A stretch of DNA of 5,463 nt from positions 1 through 5,463 of the forward strand of contig JAIYAG010000239.1 in NCBI GenBank assembly GCA_027489195.1, written 5' to 3'. The translations under genes and the position numbers were made by a program. Source of the DNA: Burkholderiales bacterium. GTDB taxonomy: Bacteria > Pseudomonadota > Gammaproteobacteria > Burkholderiales > Burkholderiaceae_E. Below the pieces are notes generated by a model, which was not told the origin of the DNA, did no database searches, and was given only the letters and a program-made list of their open reading frames with translations. Below are positions 5,328 through 5,463 of this stretch, one piece after another (position 1 is the first letter of the stretch; each line of letters starts with the position of its first letter).

Positions 5328-5463
5328 GACCGTGCTCCGAACCCAGATAGGCGAGCTGAACCTCGGGGTTCGCCCGGATGACCTCGGGCGGACCCGAGGC
5401 GAGCACGCGTCCCTCGACCAGGACGGTGAGCCGGTCGGCGAGCGCGAACACCGCGTCGAGGTC
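5320..5463 (-). CDS. livG: C-terminal end of a LivG-family ABC transporter ATPase (5' end beyond the window)
   Basis: Forty-seven codons and a TGA stop (complement of 5320-5322) are visible, open to the right edge. The peptide starts DLDAVFALADRLTVLVEGRV and continues with ASGPPEVIRANPEVQLAYLG. This is the characteristic LivG tail: the strand and helix after the H-loop (which would be an EHD motif just outside the window), then the LivG-specific ending with Asn-Pro-Glu-Val and Ala-Tyr-Leu-Gly. The short extension SEHGHG follows. LivG is the second ATPase of the same importer as LivF. The 8-base overlap with livF marks an operon; the permease genes livH and livM and the binding protein are expected further right or elsewhere. 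The catalytic part is not in the window. Confidence 0.88.
   Translation of the reverse strand, partial: DLDAVFALADRLTVLVEGRVLASGPPEVIRANPEVQLAYLGSEHGHG
5335..5338 (-). promoter_or_regulatory. Ribosome binding site of livF inside the livG end
   Basis: On the minus strand GGAG lies 7 bases before the livF ATG (5325-5327) and within the last codons of livG. It supports the chosen livF start. Confidence 0.6.

Overview
The window comes from the chromosome of a very GC-rich bacterium (about 70% G+C or more by eye, with strong G/C third-position bias). The run purE-purK-sua5 is an arrangement I recall from Burkholderiales (Betaproteobacteria), often with purC just upstream. Together with the GC content this suggests a high-GC betaproteobacterium near the Comamonadaceae/Sphaerotilaceae type. 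That placement is an inference from gene order and composition, not from a marker gene.

Layout. On the minus strand, 1-461 is the 5' part (nearly all) of a secreted single-domain fasciclin (FAS1) protein that runs off the left edge. A divergent intergenic region of about 130 bases (462-590) follows, with a perfect 8+8 inverted repeat and several further copies of its half-site. On the plus strand come purE (591-1088), purK (1094-2257) and the long-form threonylcarbamoyl-AMP synthase gene sua5 (2254-3246). They are packed with a 5-base gap and a 4-base overlap and look like one operon. After 98 intergenic bases comes a lipoprotein alpha/beta hydrolase resembling secreted lipases (3345-4610), probably with its own promoter and possibly a leaderless message. 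Convergent with it, three bases away, is the end of a minus-strand operon holding livF (4614-5327) and the last 47 codons of livG (5320-5463), two ATPases of a branched-chain amino acid/amide-type ABC importer. The rest of that operon lies beyond the right edge.

How the genes work together. PurK and PurE act in succession to convert aminoimidazole ribonucleotide (AIR) to carboxyaminoimidazole ribonucleotide (CAIR) in purine synthesis. Sua5 makes the activated threonylcarbamoyl group for the t6A modification of tRNA and is probably co-transcribed for expression reasons rather than by pathway. LivG and LivF would power an importer whose permeases and binding protein are outside the window. The fasciclin and lipase genes are independent envelope or secreted functions.

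I found no RNA gene, mobile element, CRISPR array or clear new system; this is mostly ordinary housekeeping DNA. The items most worth a second look are the inverted repeat and half-site cluster between the fasciclin gene and purE, the 10-bp perfect hairpin at the lipase/livF convergence, and a proline in place of the usual histidine in the FAS1 YH motif.
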